Assembly (NCBI RefSeq): GCF_001708445.1
Contig: NZ_CP015637.1
Location: 2,667,001-2,731,000 of the forward strand
Direction: 5' to 3'
Source of the DNA: Pseudomonas fluorescens
Lineage (GTDB): Bacteria; Pseudomonadota; Gammaproteobacteria; Pseudomonadales; Pseudomonadaceae
Length of the DNA stretch: 64,000 nucleotides
Positions 1-8,353 of the stretch are shown here, piece by piece (position 1 is the stretch's first letter; every line of letters begins with the position of its first letter). The notes beneath the pieces were generated by a model that was not told where the DNA came from, ran no database searches, and was given only the letters and a program-made list of their open reading frames with translations. Both the position numbers and the translations under genes were made by a program.

Positions 1-339
1 GCCGGCAAACACAGTGATCGCAAACAGGCCGAAGGCGCAGTTGATCAGCAGCGCGGACAGCAGGATGAAGTCCTGGGGCCAGAAGGTCGCGCCAAAGATA
101 TGGAATTTGCTTTCAGCCAGGTCCCACAGCACGGCCTGGCGACCGCCCCAGTTCAGCCACACGGTGCCGAAGAAGGCCAGGAACAGAAAGCCTGCACCGC
201 TCACGCGCAAGGTACGAAACAGGCCGGTAAAGCTGCGGGTGTGAATCAGGTTGTCGCTGGATGCGGCCTTCACCTTCTTTGGGTGCGCAGGTGCATGGGG
301 TTCCACGGTTCGGACGGGGATTATTTCGCTCATGGTCAT
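1..339 (-). CDS. ccoG: Cytochrome c oxidase accessory protein CcoG (5' part, runs off left edge)
   Basis: The first 113 codons of a membrane protein are visible; the rest lies beyond the left edge. The hydrophilic start (MTMSEIIPVRTVEP) is followed near residue 35 by the conserved RSFTGLFRTLRVSGAG stretch and then two hydrophobic segments. This is how CcoG/FixG/RdxA proteins begin. Family knowledge: CcoG is a polyferredoxin-like membrane protein that reduces copper for assembly of cbb3-type cytochrome oxidase. The Cys clusters that would confirm it lie outside the window. The start at 339 is supported by a GGAGG 11 bases upstream; a second in-frame ATG at 333 is possible. No Anr box was seen in the 340-517 gap. 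Confidence 0.85.
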   Translation of the reverse strand, partial: MTMSEIIPVRTVEPHAPAHPKKVKAASSDNLIHTRSFTGLFRTLRVSGAGFLFLAFFGTVWLNWGGRQAVLWDLAESKFHIFGATFWPQDFILLSALLINCAFGLFAITVFAG

Positions 340-517
340 TCGCTCATCAGCCTCCATCAGGCGGATGAACTATGCCCGTCGCTCTGTTTGCATAACAGAC
401 TCAGGTATGGCGATAAAAAGCGGATCAGATGCGTTGGTGTCCAAGCGCTGCGACAATGTGCTGCACCCCGTGGCGCCTGGGGTGCAGGCTTGATTTGGCG
501 ATGCTGACGCAGATCAA

Positions 518-757
518 TTAAATCAGCGAACCAGGCTCTTCGGCCTTGACGTGGTTGCGTGCATCCGTTGCACCCTCGACCGTCAGGGCGTCGGCCTCGG
601 CTTCGGTGATATAGATCCGCTGGCCGGCCAGGTCCACGTAAGACATGGCTTTGTCGTTGTCGGTGAGGACCTTGACTCGGGTAGCCGGCACGCTTTGTTC
701 CTGGCCGTTTTCATCGAGCATGAAATAGCACAGATGGTTTTCGATACGTACGGTCAT
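518..757 (-). CDS. Small DUF3203-like protein
   Basis: A 79-residue soluble protein starting MTVRIENHLCYFMLD and containing a DNDKAMSYVDLAGQRIYITEAE-type core. It resembles the short Pseudomonas-restricted DUF3203 family, whose function is unknown. The start is set by AGGGAGA five bases before the ATG at 757; a longer reading from 775 adds six residues that overlap this ribosome site. It stands alone between ccoG and the mgtC-like gene. I recognise the family by recall only. Confidence 0.7.
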   Translation of the reverse strand: MTVRIENHLCYFMLDENGQEQSVPATRVKVLTDNDKAMSYVDLAGQRIYITEAEADALTVEGATDARNHVKAEEPGSLI

Positions 758-877
758 GCTGATCTCCCTTTTCATAGGCTATGAAGGTTAGGGGCATGCC
801 ATCGGCGGTGGTTCCAGGCAACTGACTGGCGGTCGCTGCGGTCCATGCTTTATCGACCCCTATACAGGACAGTTTCC

Positions 878-1375
878 ATGGACGCTTGGTGGCACGAAGT
901 CTGGCAAACCCTGCAAGCCGAATTCGCCGATATTACCGATGCGAAGCAACTCACCCAGATCACCGTACGCTTGTTGATCGCCGCGCTCCTGGGCGGGATC
1001 CTCGGTTTTGAACGTGAGCACAAGGGCAAGGCGGCCGGGGTGCGTACGCACATGCTGGTGGCCCTGGGCGCCGCGCTGTTCGTGTTGGTGCCACAGATGT
1101 CCGGCAACCAGGCGGATGCCATGAGCCGGGTGGTGCAGGGTGTGATTGCCGGGATTGGGTTCCTGGGGGCGGGCACTATCCTCAAAGGCAAGGAGGACGA
1201 GGAGGGCCAGCACGTCAAGGGCCTGACCACCGCCGCCGGGTTGTGGATGACCGCCGCCATTGGGGTGGCGGCGGGGATGGGGCGCGAGTCGACGGCGGTG
1301 CTCAGTACGTTACTGGCCCTGGCGGTGTTCAGCGTGATGCCGAGGATCGTCAAGGTCTTTGAGAAGGATCAATGA
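878..1375 (+). CDS. MgtC/SapB family membrane protein
   Basis: A 165-residue protein with the MgtC N-terminal signature: a first helix RLLIAALLGGILGFEREH followed by KGKAAGVRTHMLVALGAALF, then GVIAGIGFLGAGTILK. Four to five membrane segments are visible. MgtC relatives act in survival under low magnesium, acid or intramacrophage conditions, and in some species modulate the F1Fo ATPase. This protein lacks the C-terminal soluble domain of true MgtC, so it belongs to the short SapB/YhiD-like group. The start at 878 has an AGGA about eight bases upstream. It converges on the gene ending at 1383. Confidence 0.85.
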   Translation: MDAWWHEVWQTLQAEFADITDAKQLTQITVRLLIAALLGGILGFEREHKGKAAGVRTHMLVALGAALFVLVPQMSGNQADAMSRVVQGVIAGIGFLGAGTILKGKEDEEGQHVKGLTTAAGLWMTAAIGVAAGMGRESTAVLSTLLALAVFSVMPRIVKVFEKDQ

Positions 1376-1382
1376 CCACCGC

Positions 1383-2411
1383 TCAGCTCAACAGGTCGGT
1401 TTCCTTCAATTGCCCAAATATCTTTGCGACAAACGCTGGCTCCGACGGGTTACCTGAAATCACGAGAACGCTCGTGTTGGTGGTGGGGGAGTACTTCAGC
1501 TGCATTTCCCCACTGGCCCCGGATAGTTGGTGGACCCATTGCAATGGTTTATTGAGTTGTCTGCGAATACCTGAAACATCCAGTTTGTCTTGACCGTGCA
1601 CGAAATCCCGGACTTCGCTGGGGGCGTCGAGGGAAGACTCCTGGATGCTGGTGTAACGGTAGATATTCGGCCGAACCGTGCACGGTTTGTGGGGTGTGTC
1701 AGTGGGTATGCGATTCTCCAGATCAGTGGGGTGTGGGAACTTCAACGACCCGATTGCTTTTCTCACCAGCGCGGAAATGGAACACAGGGACGTCGCCCTG
1801 GCATTTGCTTGAGCAAGGTTGTCCTGGATATCCAGCAAAGGCTCGTGCTTTTTACTGGCAAAGCGGCGCACGAGATCAAATCGGCTTTCAAGCGGGGCGG
1901 TCATTAATCTGTACTTCAGGTCGAACAGGGCCGACTCGACATGGTTCCGATAGCTGTCGACCTGCTCAGCCTCGAAGGGAGACAGGACAGTGTCGATCGC
2001 ATCTTTGCTCAATTGAGATTCGACCTTCTCGAGGACCTTGACGTTGTCGTTTGCATCGGGCCCGGACAATAAGGTGCTGATCTTGTCGGTCGTCAATAGC
2101 GTGCCAATTTTGTTGAAGGTGTCTATAGACCCTCTGGATGTTGGATCACGCAGCATGTGTTCAACCGTGCTTCGGTTTACCTGGGCACCCAGGTCAGTGA
2201 GGCTTTGCTTCATCGTTGCCGTGCTTGAAGGGGCCGGCTCGGGGTTGTCGGGTCGCTTGGGTTGCCTGGCGTGGTTCGGGCCTGAGCGGAGCAGGGCCTC
2301 CAGGGCTTGCGTGGTTACGACTGAAGACGCGGGAGGGAGGCCCCGTTCCGCACGATGCTGGCTTGGAGGGAGTGCGGAGTGGGGCGTCGGTATTTGATGG
2401 ATGGCTGACAT
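1383..2411 (-). CDS. Orphan protein with serralysin-type (Peptidase_M10_C-like) C-terminal domain
   Basis: 342 residues. The first ~80 are rich in Ser, Pro, His and Gln (MSAIHQIPTPHSALPPSQ) with no signal peptide or membrane segment. The middle is helical and polar. The last ~95 residues match the terminal domain of serralysin metalloproteases: DFVHGQDKLDVSGIR, a WVHQLSGASGEMQLKY turn, SVLVISG, and AKIFGQ then DLLS at the very end. The zinc motif HExxH and the GGxGxD RTX repeats are both absent, so it is not a protease. The polar N-terminus would suit a type I or type III secreted protein, but this is inference. The start has a GAGGA about eight bases before the ATG at 2411. Codon use is less GC-rich than in its neighbours. 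Confidence 0.65.
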   Translation of the reverse strand: MSAIHQIPTPHSALPPSQHRAERGLPPASSVVTTQALEALLRSGPNHARQPKRPDNPEPAPSSTATMKQSLTDLGAQVNRSTVEHMLRDPTSRGSIDTFNKIGTLLTTDKISTLLSGPDANDNVKVLEKVESQLSKDAIDTVLSPFEAEQVDSYRNHVESALFDLKYRLMTAPLESRFDLVRRFASKKHEPLLDIQDNLAQANARATSLCSISALVRKAIGSLKFPHPTDLENRIPTDTPHKPCTVRPNIYRYTSIQESSLDAPSEVRDFVHGQDKLDVSGIRRQLNKPLQWVHQLSGASGEMQLKYSPTTNTSVLVISGNPSEPAFVAKIFGQLKETDLLS

Positions 2412-2546
2412 AATGTGTCCTCGCGAGTGCTTGGGTAAGCGAGTCGTCTTGGGATGACGTCTATGCGCGGTCAGTATCACCAATGTCCATTCAGACGAAG
2501 TAAGGACTTCACCGTTCGAGCCAGTAGGGTATTTCGCTTGTTAAGG

Positions 2547-2720
2547 TCAGTTCCCAGAGGTACTCGACATCACGGGGGCGATCGTCGTCGGTGGCTCCTC
2601 CACCGGCGGTGGCTCGTTTTCAGGTGGTTCTTGTTCTGGAATGGGCTCAGGCTCTGTGGGCGGCAGCGTCGGGTTATCGATATTCGGGTCGGGTGTTTCA
2701 GCCGGGATCGGGATATTCAT
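2547..2720 (-). CDS. Proline/glutamate-rich micro-protein
   Basis: A 57-residue ORF starting MNIPIPAETPDPNIDNP, followed by a PPTEPEPIPEQEPPENEPPP run and a short Ser/Thr tail. The ATG at 2720 has a GAGG nine bases upstream. There is no signal peptide or hydrophobic segment. The composition (about one third Pro, many Glu) predicts a disordered or polyproline-II chain. Its function is unknown. It lies immediately upstream of and divergent from the glgE operon. The ribosome site and biased composition support it as a real gene. Confidence 0.55.
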   Translation of the reverse strand: MNIPIPAETPDPNIDNPTLPPTEPEPIPEQEPPENEPPPVEEPPTTIAPVMSSTSGN

Positions 2721-2761
2721 CGGTATGGCCTCGTTTGTGCTTTGCTCTAGCGGTGGACATC

Positions 2762-2787
2762 GGGTGGGGGGAATTGATTCCCCGCCC
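2762..2787. promoter_or_regulatory. G/C-rich dyad in the leader between the micro-protein gene and glgE
   Basis: The core is a perfect 7-bp inverted repeat, GGGGAAT-TG-ATTCCCC (2768-2783), extended outward by GGG/CCC. No T-run follows on either strand, so it is not a typical intrinsic terminator. It lies 20 bases upstream of the AlgU-like -35 element and could be an activator or repressor site. This is structure only; no protein is assigned. Confidence 0.4.
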
Positions 2788-2806
2788 AATGGCGGCATAT
2801 CCGCCT

Positions 2807-2834
2807 GAACTTTTAACCAGGGTGCAGGCTCGGA
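2807..2834 (+). promoter_or_regulatory. Candidate AlgU (sigma-22/RpoE-type) promoter of the glgE operon
   Basis: GAACTT (2807-2812), a 17-base spacer, then TCGGA (2830-2834). The established AlgU/RpoE consensus is GAACTT, 16-17 bases, TCTGA or TCNAA, so this matches closely. Transcription would begin near 2841, leaving a leader of about 85 bases before the glgE ATG. Control of alpha-glucan/trehalose genes by the envelope/osmotic stress sigma factor fits what is known in pseudomonads. Confidence 0.6.
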
Positions 2835-2924
2835 CCTTATACGGCCCTGCTCAGGGAGAGCGGCGCCGTATCAGAATTCGGATCAAGCAAAGAGCGTCCA
2901 CAGGGCGTAAGGGGAAGATGCTCG

Positions 2925-4913
2925 ATGACTGCTGAAACACTGGCTCCAAAGGAATCCTTATTGCCGTTGTCCCAGGCGCTGTTGTTGCCCAGGATCGCGA
3001 TTGAAAGCACCACCCCCGTGATTGATGGCGGCGAATTTGCCGTAAAGGCCGTGGTGGGCCAGCGTGTCAATGTCACCAGCAAGGTGTTCGCCGATGGGCA
3101 CGACAAGCTCGCCGTGCTGATCCGCTGGCGCGCGTTGCACGAAGAAAGCTGGCACAGCGTGGTCATGGCCGATGTGGGCAACGATGGCTGGGAGGGTGCT
3201 TTTAGCGTCGTCCAGCAGGGGCCCCACGAGTATTGCATCGAAGCCTGGATCGATACCTTCGCCAGCTTCTGCTACGAACTGCGCAAGAAACACGAGGCCG
3301 GGGTGCCGGTCAGCCTGGAGTTGCAGGAAGGCCGCAGCCTGGTGTTGCAGGCCGCCGAACGCAGCGACAACGAGCTGCGCGACCGCCTGATGTTGCTGCA
3401 CCACGAACTCTCCGGCCTGCTGGAAACCGAGCAGGTCGCGCTGTTTTTGCACGAAGACAGTGCGCATCTCATGACCCAGGCCGATCACCGCGCCTACTTG
3501 AGCATCAGCACCGTATACCCGATCGATGTGGAGCGCGAAGCCGCACAATTTGCCAGTTGGTACGAACTGTTTCCCCGTTCGATCACCGACGATCCCGCAC
3601 GCCACGGCACCTTCAATGATGTGCACTCGCGGCTGTCGATGATCCATGACATGGGCTTCGATGTGCTGTACTTCCCGCCGATCCACCCCATCGGCCGCAG
3701 CCACCGCAAGGGCAAGAACAACGCGCTCACGGCCGGCCCGGATGATCCGGGTAGCCCCTACGCGATCGGCAGCGAGGAGGGCGGCCACGAAGCCATCCAC
3801 CCGCAACTGGGCAGCCGCGATGACTTTCGCCGCCTGGTCAAGGCCGCCGCCGAGCATGGCTTGGAAATCGCCCTGGACTTTGCCATCCAGTGCTCCCAGG
3901 ACCACCCCTGGCTCAAGCAGCACCCGGGCTGGTTCAACTGGCGCCCGGACGGCACGATCAAATACGCGGAAAACCCGCCGAAAAAATACCAGGACATCGT
4001 CAACGTCGACTTTTACGCCGCCGATGCCATCCCCGGCCTATGGACCGAGCTGCGGGACATCGTGGTCGGTTGGGTGGAAGAGGGCGTGAAGACCTTTCGC
4101 GTCGACAACCCTCACACCAAGCCGCTGCCGTTCTGGCAATGGCTGATCAGTGATGTCAGGGCCAAGCACCCGGAAGTGATCTTCCTCGCCGAAGCTTTCA
4201 CCACCCCCGCGATGATGGCGCGCCTGGGCAAGGTCGGATACTCCCAGAGCTACACCTATTTCACCTGGCGTAACACCAAGGCCGAACTGAGCGAGTACCT
4301 GACGCAGTTGAACCAGTCACCGTGGCGCGAATGCTACCGGCCGAACTTCTTCGTCAATACGCCGGACATCAACCCAGGCTTCCTGCATGAGTCCGGGCGT
4401 CCGGGCTTCTTGATCCGCGCCGTGTTGGCCAGCATGGGCTCGGGGCTGTGGGGCATGTATTCAGGTTTTGAACTGTGCGAAGCCGCGCCGGTACCGGGCA
4501 AGGAAGAGTACCTGGACTCGGAGAAGTACGAGATCCGCCCACGGGACTTCACCGCGCCGGGCAACATCATTGCCGAGATCGCCCAGCTCAATCGCATCCG
4601 CCGACAGAACCCGGCGTTGCAGACCCACTTGGGCCTGAAGCTGTACAACGCCTGGAACGACAACATCCTGTACTTCGGCAAGCGCAGCGAGGACGGCAGC
4701 AACTTCATCCTGGTGGCAGTCAACCTCGACCCCTTCAACGCCCAGGAAGCCCATTTCGAGTTACCGCTCTGGGAGCTGGGCCTGCCGGACGATGCGCAGA
4801 TCCAGGGTGAAGACTTGATGAACGGCCATCGCTGGACCTGGTACGGCAAGAACCAGTGGACGCGGCTGGAGCCGCAGATGCCGTTCGGGATCTGGCGTAT
4901 CACCACCTCCTGA
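2925..4913 (+). CDS. glgE: GlgE, alpha-1,4-glucan:maltose-1-phosphate maltosyltransferase
   Basis: 662 residues, the usual GlgE length. The N-terminal beta-rich domain (about 1-190) precedes a GH13_3 barrel. The nucleophile lies in FRVDNPHTKP (Asp394) and the acid/base in FLAEAFT (Glu423), the same numbers as in Streptomyces GlgE as I recall them. The enzyme adds maltosyl units from maltose-1-phosphate to the non-reducing end of a growing alpha-glucan in the cytoplasm. The start has AAGGGGA nine bases upstream. First gene of the operon with treS-maltokinase and glgB; the products of the three genes link trehalose, maltose-1-phosphate and branched glucan. Confidence 0.96.
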   Translation: MTAETLAPKESLLPLSQALLLPRIAIESTTPVIDGGEFAVKAVVGQRVNVTSKVFADGHDKLAVLIRWRALHEESWHSVVMADVGNDGWEGAFSVVQQGPHEYCIEAWIDTFASFCYELRKKHEAGVPVSLELQEGRSLVLQAAERSDNELRDRLMLLHHELSGLLETEQVALFLHEDSAHLMTQADHRAYLSISTVYPIDVEREAAQFASWYELFPRSITDDPARHGTFNDVHSRLSMIHDMGFDVLYFPPIHPIGRSHRKGKNNALTAGPDDPGSPYAIGSEEGGHEAIHPQLGSRDDFRRLVKAAAEHGLEIALDFAIQCSQDHPWLKQHPGWFNWRPDGTIKYAENPPKKYQDIVNVDFYAADAIPGLWTELRDIVVGWVEEGVKTFRVDNPHTKPLPFWQWLISDVRAKHPEVIFLAEAFTTPAMMARLGKVGYSQSYTYFTWRNTKAELSEYLTQLNQSPWRECYRPNFFVNTPDINPGFLHESGRPGFLIRAVLASMGSGLWGMYSGFELCEAAPVPGKEEYLDSEKYEIRPRDFTAPGNIIAEIAQLNRIRRQNPALQTHLGLKLYNAWNDNILYFGKRSEDGSNFILVAVNLDPFNAQEAHFELPLWELGLPDDAQIQGEDLMNGHRWTWYGKNQWTRLEPQMPFGIWRITTS

Positions 4914-4933
4914 GCCTGGCGAAGATCAACAGC

Positions 4934-4956
4934 TGGGAGGGGGCAAGCCCCTCCCA
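4934..4956. repeat. Short REP-like palindrome (TGGGAGGGG ... CCCCTCCCA)
   Basis: A perfect 9-bp inverted repeat with a 5-base loop (GCAAG) in the 92-base gap between glgE and treS. It is of the widespread P. fluorescens type built on GTGGGAGGG; a second such palindrome is at 30729-30760. In an operon it could stabilise the upstream mRNA or attenuate the downstream genes. Confidence 0.75.
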
Positions 4957-5005
4957 CCTTGACCGCGTTCAGTTTGCAAGAATTTCAGTATTTCAGGAGT
5001 TTCCA

Positions 5006-8000
5006 ATGGCGAAGAAACCCAAGGCTGCCACCTTTATCAAAGACCCGCTCTGGTACAAGGACGCGGTGATTTACCAGGTTCACGTCAAATCCTATTTCGA
5101 CTCCAATAACGACGGCATCGGTGACTTTCCCGGGCTGATCGCCAAGCTCGACTACATCGCCGACCTCGGTGTGAACACCATCTGGCTGCTGCCGTTCTAC
5201 CCTTCGCCACGCCGTGATGACGGCTATGACATCGCTGAATACCGTGGCGTGCACAGCGACTACGGGACCATGGCCGACGCCAAGCGCTTTATCGCCGAAG
5301 CCCATAAGCGCGGGCTGCGGGTGATCACCGAGCTGGTGATCAACCACACCTCTGACCAGCACCCCTGGTTCCAGCGCGCGCGCAAGGCCAAGCCCGGCTC
5401 GGCGGCTCGCGACTTCTACGTATGGTCCGATGACGACCAGAAATACGATGGCACGCGCATCATCTTCCTCGACACCGAAAAGTCCAATTGGACCTGGGAC
5501 CCGGTCGCCGGCCAGTACTTCTGGCACCGCTTCTATTCCCATCAGCCGGACCTCAACTTCGACAACCCGCAGGTCATGAAGGCTGTGCTGTCGGTGATGC
5601 GTTACTGGCTGGACATGGGGATCGACGGCCTGCGCCTGGACGCCATCCCGTACCTGATCGAGCGTGATGGCACCAACAATGAAAACCTGCCGGAGACCCA
5701 CGACGTCCTCAAGCAGATCCGCGCCGAAATCGACGCCCATTACCCTGACCGCATGCTGCTCGCCGAAGCCAACCAGTGGCCGGAAGACACCCAACTGTAC
5801 TTCGGTGACAAAAAGGGCGATGACGGTGATGAATGCCATATGGCCTTTCACTTTCCATTGATGCCGCGCATGTACATGGCCCTGGCCCAGGAAGACCGCT
5901 TTCCGATCACCGACATCCTGCGCCAGACCCCAGAGATCCCCGCCAACTGCCAATGGGCGATCTTCCTGCGCAACCACGATGAGCTGACGCTGGAGATGGT
6001 CACCGACAAAGAGCGCGACTACCTGTGGAACTACTACGCAGCCGACCGGCGTGCGCGGATCAACCTGGGCATTCGCCGGCGCCTGGCGCCTTTGATGGAG
6101 CGCGATCGCCGTCGTGTTGAGTTGCTCAACAGCCTGCTGTTGTCGATGCCCGGCACGCCGACCCTGTATTACGGCGATGAAATCGGCATGGGTGACAACA
6201 TCTACCTCGGTGACCGCGATGGCGTGCGCACGCCGATGCAGTGGTCCATCGACCGCAATGGCGGCTTCTCGCGCGCCGACCCGGCCAGCCTGGTGCTGCC
6301 GCCGATCATGGACCCGCAATACGGCTACCTGTCGGTCAACGTCGAAACCCAGGCCCAGGACCCCCACTCATTGCTCAACTGGACCCGGCGCATGTTGGCG
6401 GTGCGCAAGCAGTCCAAGGCGTTTGGCCGCGGCAGCTTGAAGATGCTCTCGCCGAGCAACCGCCGCATCCTCGCCTATACCCGTGAATTCACCGGGGACG
6501 ATGGCCGCACGGAAATCATCCTGTGCGTGGCCAACGTATCGCGTAGCGCCCAGGCTGCCGAGCTGGACCTGTCGGCCTTTGCCGGCATGGTGCCGGTGGA
6601 GATGCTCGGCGGGAATGCCTTCCCTCCGATCGGCCAGCTTAATTTCCTGCTGACCCTGGCGCCGTATGGCTTCTACTGGTTTGTGCTGGCGGCGGAAAAC
6701 CAGATGCCCAGCTGGCACGTGGAACCGGCGCAGAGCATGCCGGACTTCACCACCCTGGTGCTGAAAAAACGCATGGAAGAATTGCTGGACGCCCCTTGCC
6801 GCGCCAGCCTTGAACAACAGGTGCTGCCGGCCTGGCTGCCGAAACGGCGTTGGTTCGCCGGCAAGGACACGGCCATCGACAGCGTGCACATCGCCTACGG
6901 CGTGCGTTTCGGCGACCCGGAGCACCCGGTGTTGCTCAGCGAGATCGATGTGACCAGTGGCGGCCAGGTCAGCCGTTACCAGTTGCCCTTCGGCTTCCTC
7001 GGCGAAGACCAGTTCACCAGCGCCTTGCCGCAGCAATTGGCCCTGGCCCGTGTACGCCGGGTGCGCCAGGTGGGACTGGTCACCGATGCCTTCAGCCTGG
7101 AGCACTTTATTCGCGCGGTGATCCAGGGCCTGCAGGCCGGCAGCGTGCTCAACTCCAGCGAGGGCGACCTGCGCTTCGAGGCCACTTCCCATCTGGCACC
7201 CTTGCAGTTGGCCGAGGACGCCCAGGTACGCTACCTGGCCGCCGAGCAGTCCAACAGCTCGGTGGTGGTCGGCGAGAGCCTGGTGCTCAAGCTGATCCGT
7301 AAAGTCAGCGCCGGGGTACACCCGGAGCTGGAGATGAGTGCCTACCTGACCGCCGCCGGATACCCGAATATCTCGCCGCTGCTGGGGTCGGTGATTCGCC
7401 GCGATGCGGCCGGTGACGACAACCTGCTGATGATTGCCCAGGGTTACCTGAGCAATCAGGGCGATGCGTGGAGCTGGACCCAGAATAATCTGGAGCGCGC
7501 GATTCGCGACGAACTCGCCGAGGCCATCTCCGAACAGGAGCAGCACTACAACGCCCTGGGTGAACTGGCGGACTTCGCCGGGTTGCTCGGCAAGCGCCTG
7601 GGGGAAATGCACCTGGTACTGGGAGCGCCCACCACGAACAAGGACTTCAAGCCCGAAGCCACCACGGTCAAGGACACCCAAGCCTGGGCCAAGGATGTGG
7701 GGGCGCAGATCGACCGCGCCCTGCAATTGCTCAAGCTGCATCAACACCAATTGAACCCGGCCGATCAGGCGCTGGTCAGTGCTTTGCTGGACCACAAAAA
7801 AGCCATCGCCAGCCACGTACAGACCCTGGCCAAGGCCACGGTGGGCGGCCTGCGGATCCGCGTGCATGGTGACTTGCACCTGGGCCAGGTACTGGTGGTC
7901 AAAGGCGATGCCTACTTGATTGACTTTGAAGGGGAGCCGGCGCGGCCGCTGCATGAACGCCGCGGCAAGCACAGCCCCTATAAGGATGTGAGTGGCGTAC

Positions 8001-8353
8001 TGCGGTCGTTTGATTACGCAGCGGCCATGGCCCTGAATGGACAGGGGGTCGATCACTCGCCCGAAGCGGATACCGCCCGCAAGCGGGTGACCGACCGTTA
8101 CCTGAACGAGGCGCGCCAGGCATTTATCCAGGCTTATCAGGCAGCCACGGCTACACTGGGCCATGACTGGCAGGATGCCAAAGGCCAGGACGCGGCGCTG
8201 ACGTTGTTTAGCCTGGAGAAGGCCGCGTACGAAGTGGCCTACGAAGCGGAAAACCGCCCGACCTGGTTGCCGGTGCCCTTGCAGGGCTTGCATGGCCTGC
8301 TCAGTGGGCTTACACCTAAATCGAAAACTGCACGCGGTGGGGAGACGTCATGA
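5006..8353 (+). CDS. treS: Trehalose synthase / maltokinase fusion (TreS-Mak)
   Basis: 1115 residues in two parts. Residues ~10-550 are a GH13 trehalose synthase ([18 protein letters not shown] start, [10 protein letters not shown] with Asp212, LLAEANQWP with Glu254, [10 protein letters not shown]) that interconverts trehalose and maltose. Residues ~680-1110 are a Pep2-type maltokinase: [26 protein letters not shown] with Asp956, YLIDFEGEP with Asp973. It uses ATP to make maltose-1-phosphate, the donor for GlgE. Fusing the two lets maltose pass directly to the kinase. The start at 5006 follows an AGGAG; in-frame codons upstream run into glgE and the palindrome. The stop overlaps the glgB start (ATGA). 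Confidence 0.96.
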   Translation: MAKKPKAATFIKDPLWYKDAVIYQVHVKSYFDSNNDGIGDFPGLIAKLDYIADLGVNTIWLLPFYPSPRRDDGYDIAEYRGVHSDYGTMADAKRFIAEAHKRGLRVITELVINHTSDQHPWFQRARKAKPGSAARDFYVWSDDDQKYDGTRIIFLDTEKSNWTWDPVAGQYFWHRFYSHQPDLNFDNPQVMKAVLSVMRYWLDMGIDGLRLDAIPYLIERDGTNNENLPETHDVLKQIRAEIDAHYPDRMLLAEANQWPEDTQLYFGDKKGDDGDECHMAFHFPLMPRMYMALAQEDRFPITDILRQTPEIPANCQWAIFLRNHDELTLEMVTDKERDYLWNYYAADRRARINLGIRRRLAPLMERDRRRVELLNSLLLSMPGTPTLYYGDEIGMGDNIYLGDRDGVRTPMQWSIDRNGGFSRADPASLVLPPIMDPQYGYLSVNVETQAQDPHSLLNWTRRMLAVRKQSKAFGRGSLKMLSPSNRRILAYTREFTGDDGRTEIILCVANVSRSAQAAELDLSAFAGMVPVEMLGGNAFPPIGQLNFLLTLAPYGFYWFVLAAENQMPSWHVEPAQSMPDFTTLVLKKRMEELLDAPCRASLEQQVLPAWLPKRRWFAGKDTAIDSVHIAYGVRFGDPEHPVLLSEIDVTSGGQVSRYQLPFGFLGEDQFTSALPQQLALARVRRVRQVGLVTDAFSLEHFIRAVIQGLQAGSVLNSSEGDLRFEATSHLAPLQLAEDAQVRYLAAEQSNSSVVVGESLVLKLIRKVSAGVHPELEMSAYLTAAGYPNISPLLGSVIRRDAAGDDNLLMIAQGYLSNQGDAWSWTQNNLERAIRDELAEAISEQEQHYNALGELADFAGLLGKRLGEMHLVLGAPTTNKDFKPEATTVKDTQAWAKDVGAQIDRALQLLKLHQHQLNPADQALVSALLDHKKAIASHVQTLAKATVGGLRIRVHGDLHLGQVLVVKGDAYLIDFEGEPARPLHERRGKHSPYKDVSGVLRSFDYAAAMALNGQGVDHSPEADTARKRVTDRYLNEARQAFIQAYQAATATLGHDWQDAKGQDAALTLFSLEKAAYEVAYEAENRPTWLPVPLQGLHGLLSGLTPKSKTARGGETS

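Noticed and set aside
6368..8293. A 641-codon minus-strand frame across treS-maltokinase, and a 460-codon one at 4985-6367
   Set aside because: Both are antisense shadows of the fusion gene, with no ribosome sites or domains.
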